Source: Cyprinodon diabolis
Lineage: Eukaryota > Chordata > Actinopteri > Cyprinodontiformes > Cyprinodontidae
Assembly (NCBI GenBank): GCA_030533445.1
Contig: CM060082.1
Coordinates: 37,211,817-37,275,816 of the forward strand
DNA length: 64,000 bases
Direction: 5' to 3'
Each line of letters opens with the position of its first letter. Position 1 is the first letter of the stretch. Shown here one piece after another: positions 57,012 to 64,000 of this stretch. Made by a program: the position numbers and the translations under genes. The notes under the pieces are model-generated. The model worked only from the letters and a program-made list of their open reading frames with translations, searched no databases and was not told the DNA's origin.

Positions 57012-57353
57012 TTGGCAAAGGCAAAAAAATCTAGAAACCATAACTGACAAAAATTCTAATTTAATATCGGACAAAAAAAAAAGTGTCTTTTTACACGCCG
57101 TGGGAGAATGTCTGGTTTCAACCTTAATCGCTATTATAAAATATCAAACATGGTTTCAGAGAGCTGGAAAGCCTGCAACTAATAAACCAGCTCATTTAAA
57201 ATGATCTCTGCTAATGAAGTCAGGCAGGCGTAAGGACTGTTGCATGATCAGAAATGAGGTGGACATATGATAAAGATGGCTGCCTAGAAGCATGCTGCTG
57301 TGGAGAAATTCAGAGGAGAGAGGAGGAGAAGAGGTTGGGAAAGTCGTACATGT

Positions 57354-63787
<6,434 letters not shown>

Positions 63788-64000
63788 CTGGAAAAGACAG
63801 AAGGTCCGGAGAAGCAGGAAAGGGTCTCACTAAGCTGTTTAACTACCAACTGAATCATGGAGAGAGAGAGACAGAGCAGATGAGGCTGGAGCATGCCATG
63901 AGACTAAAGCTGTCAACGTGACACTCATCTACTGGAAACGTCTAGCAGAAAGAAACTCACAGATTATCGGATGAGCTTTTTAAGCATGATGACCTCATCG

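Noticed and set aside
63910..64000. Possible further copine exon at the window end
   Set aside because: A GTGAGT donor is present on the minus strand near 63959, but the sequence before it has a stop in the needed frame and does not match the expected C2B exon. The next upstream exon is presumed to lie beyond 64000.

Overview
The window is nuclear DNA from a ray-finned fish. Its genes have many exons with vertebrate splice signals. Its transposons are the usual teleost mix: Tc1, many short hAT-type and TTAA-flanked elements, an L1 LINE, LINE 3' ends and a tRNA-type SINE. The gene order wwp1(+), rmdn1(-), cpne3(+) is, as I recall it, the same as in mammals (WWP1-RMDN1-CPNE3 on human 8q21). The species cannot be named from the sequence.

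Layout. (1) 495-12245, plus: the last 16 coding exons of wwp1, a NEDD4-family HECT ubiquitin ligase (four WW domains plus the whole HECT domain), then a 3' UTR to about 14.1 kb. (2) 14.1-21.5 kb: a dense transposon cluster. A complete hAT-type element abuts a second element that carries a broken helicase-like gene. That element is split by a TTAA-flanked element, which is itself split by a near-intact 5 kb L1 with a perfect 14-bp target duplication. (3) 22347-32110, minus: the complete rmdn1 coding sequence in 10 exons (305 aa). (4) 32.1-34.7 kb: head-to-head promoter region. (5) 34703-44994, plus: a complete copine gene in 15 exons (543 aa). (6) 45-57 kb: transposon-rich gap with an intact Tc1 transposase nested in a hAT remnant, a 36-bp minisatellite inside another hAT remnant, a LINE 3' end and an orphan copine-type terminal exon (52216-52368, minus). 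(7) 57354-63787, minus: the last nine exons of a second copine gene, tail to tail with the first; its 5' part lies beyond the window.

The host genes are not an operon-like pathway. WWP1 ubiquitinates PY-motif substrates, RMDN1 is a TPR-type microtubule and mitochondria associated protein, and copines are calcium-dependent phospholipid-binding proteins (C2A-C2B-vWA). The most unusual points are the convergent copine pair with two possible terminal exons for the minus-strand gene, a degenerate calcium loop in the plus-strand copine, a GC-AG intron in the wwp1 HECT region, the multi-level transposon nest with a YY1-like site at the L1 5' end, an intact Tc1 transposase gene, and minisatellites that grew inside transposon remnants. 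All coding models were assembled by hand from splice signals and reading phase; summed exon lengths keep frame in all three genes.
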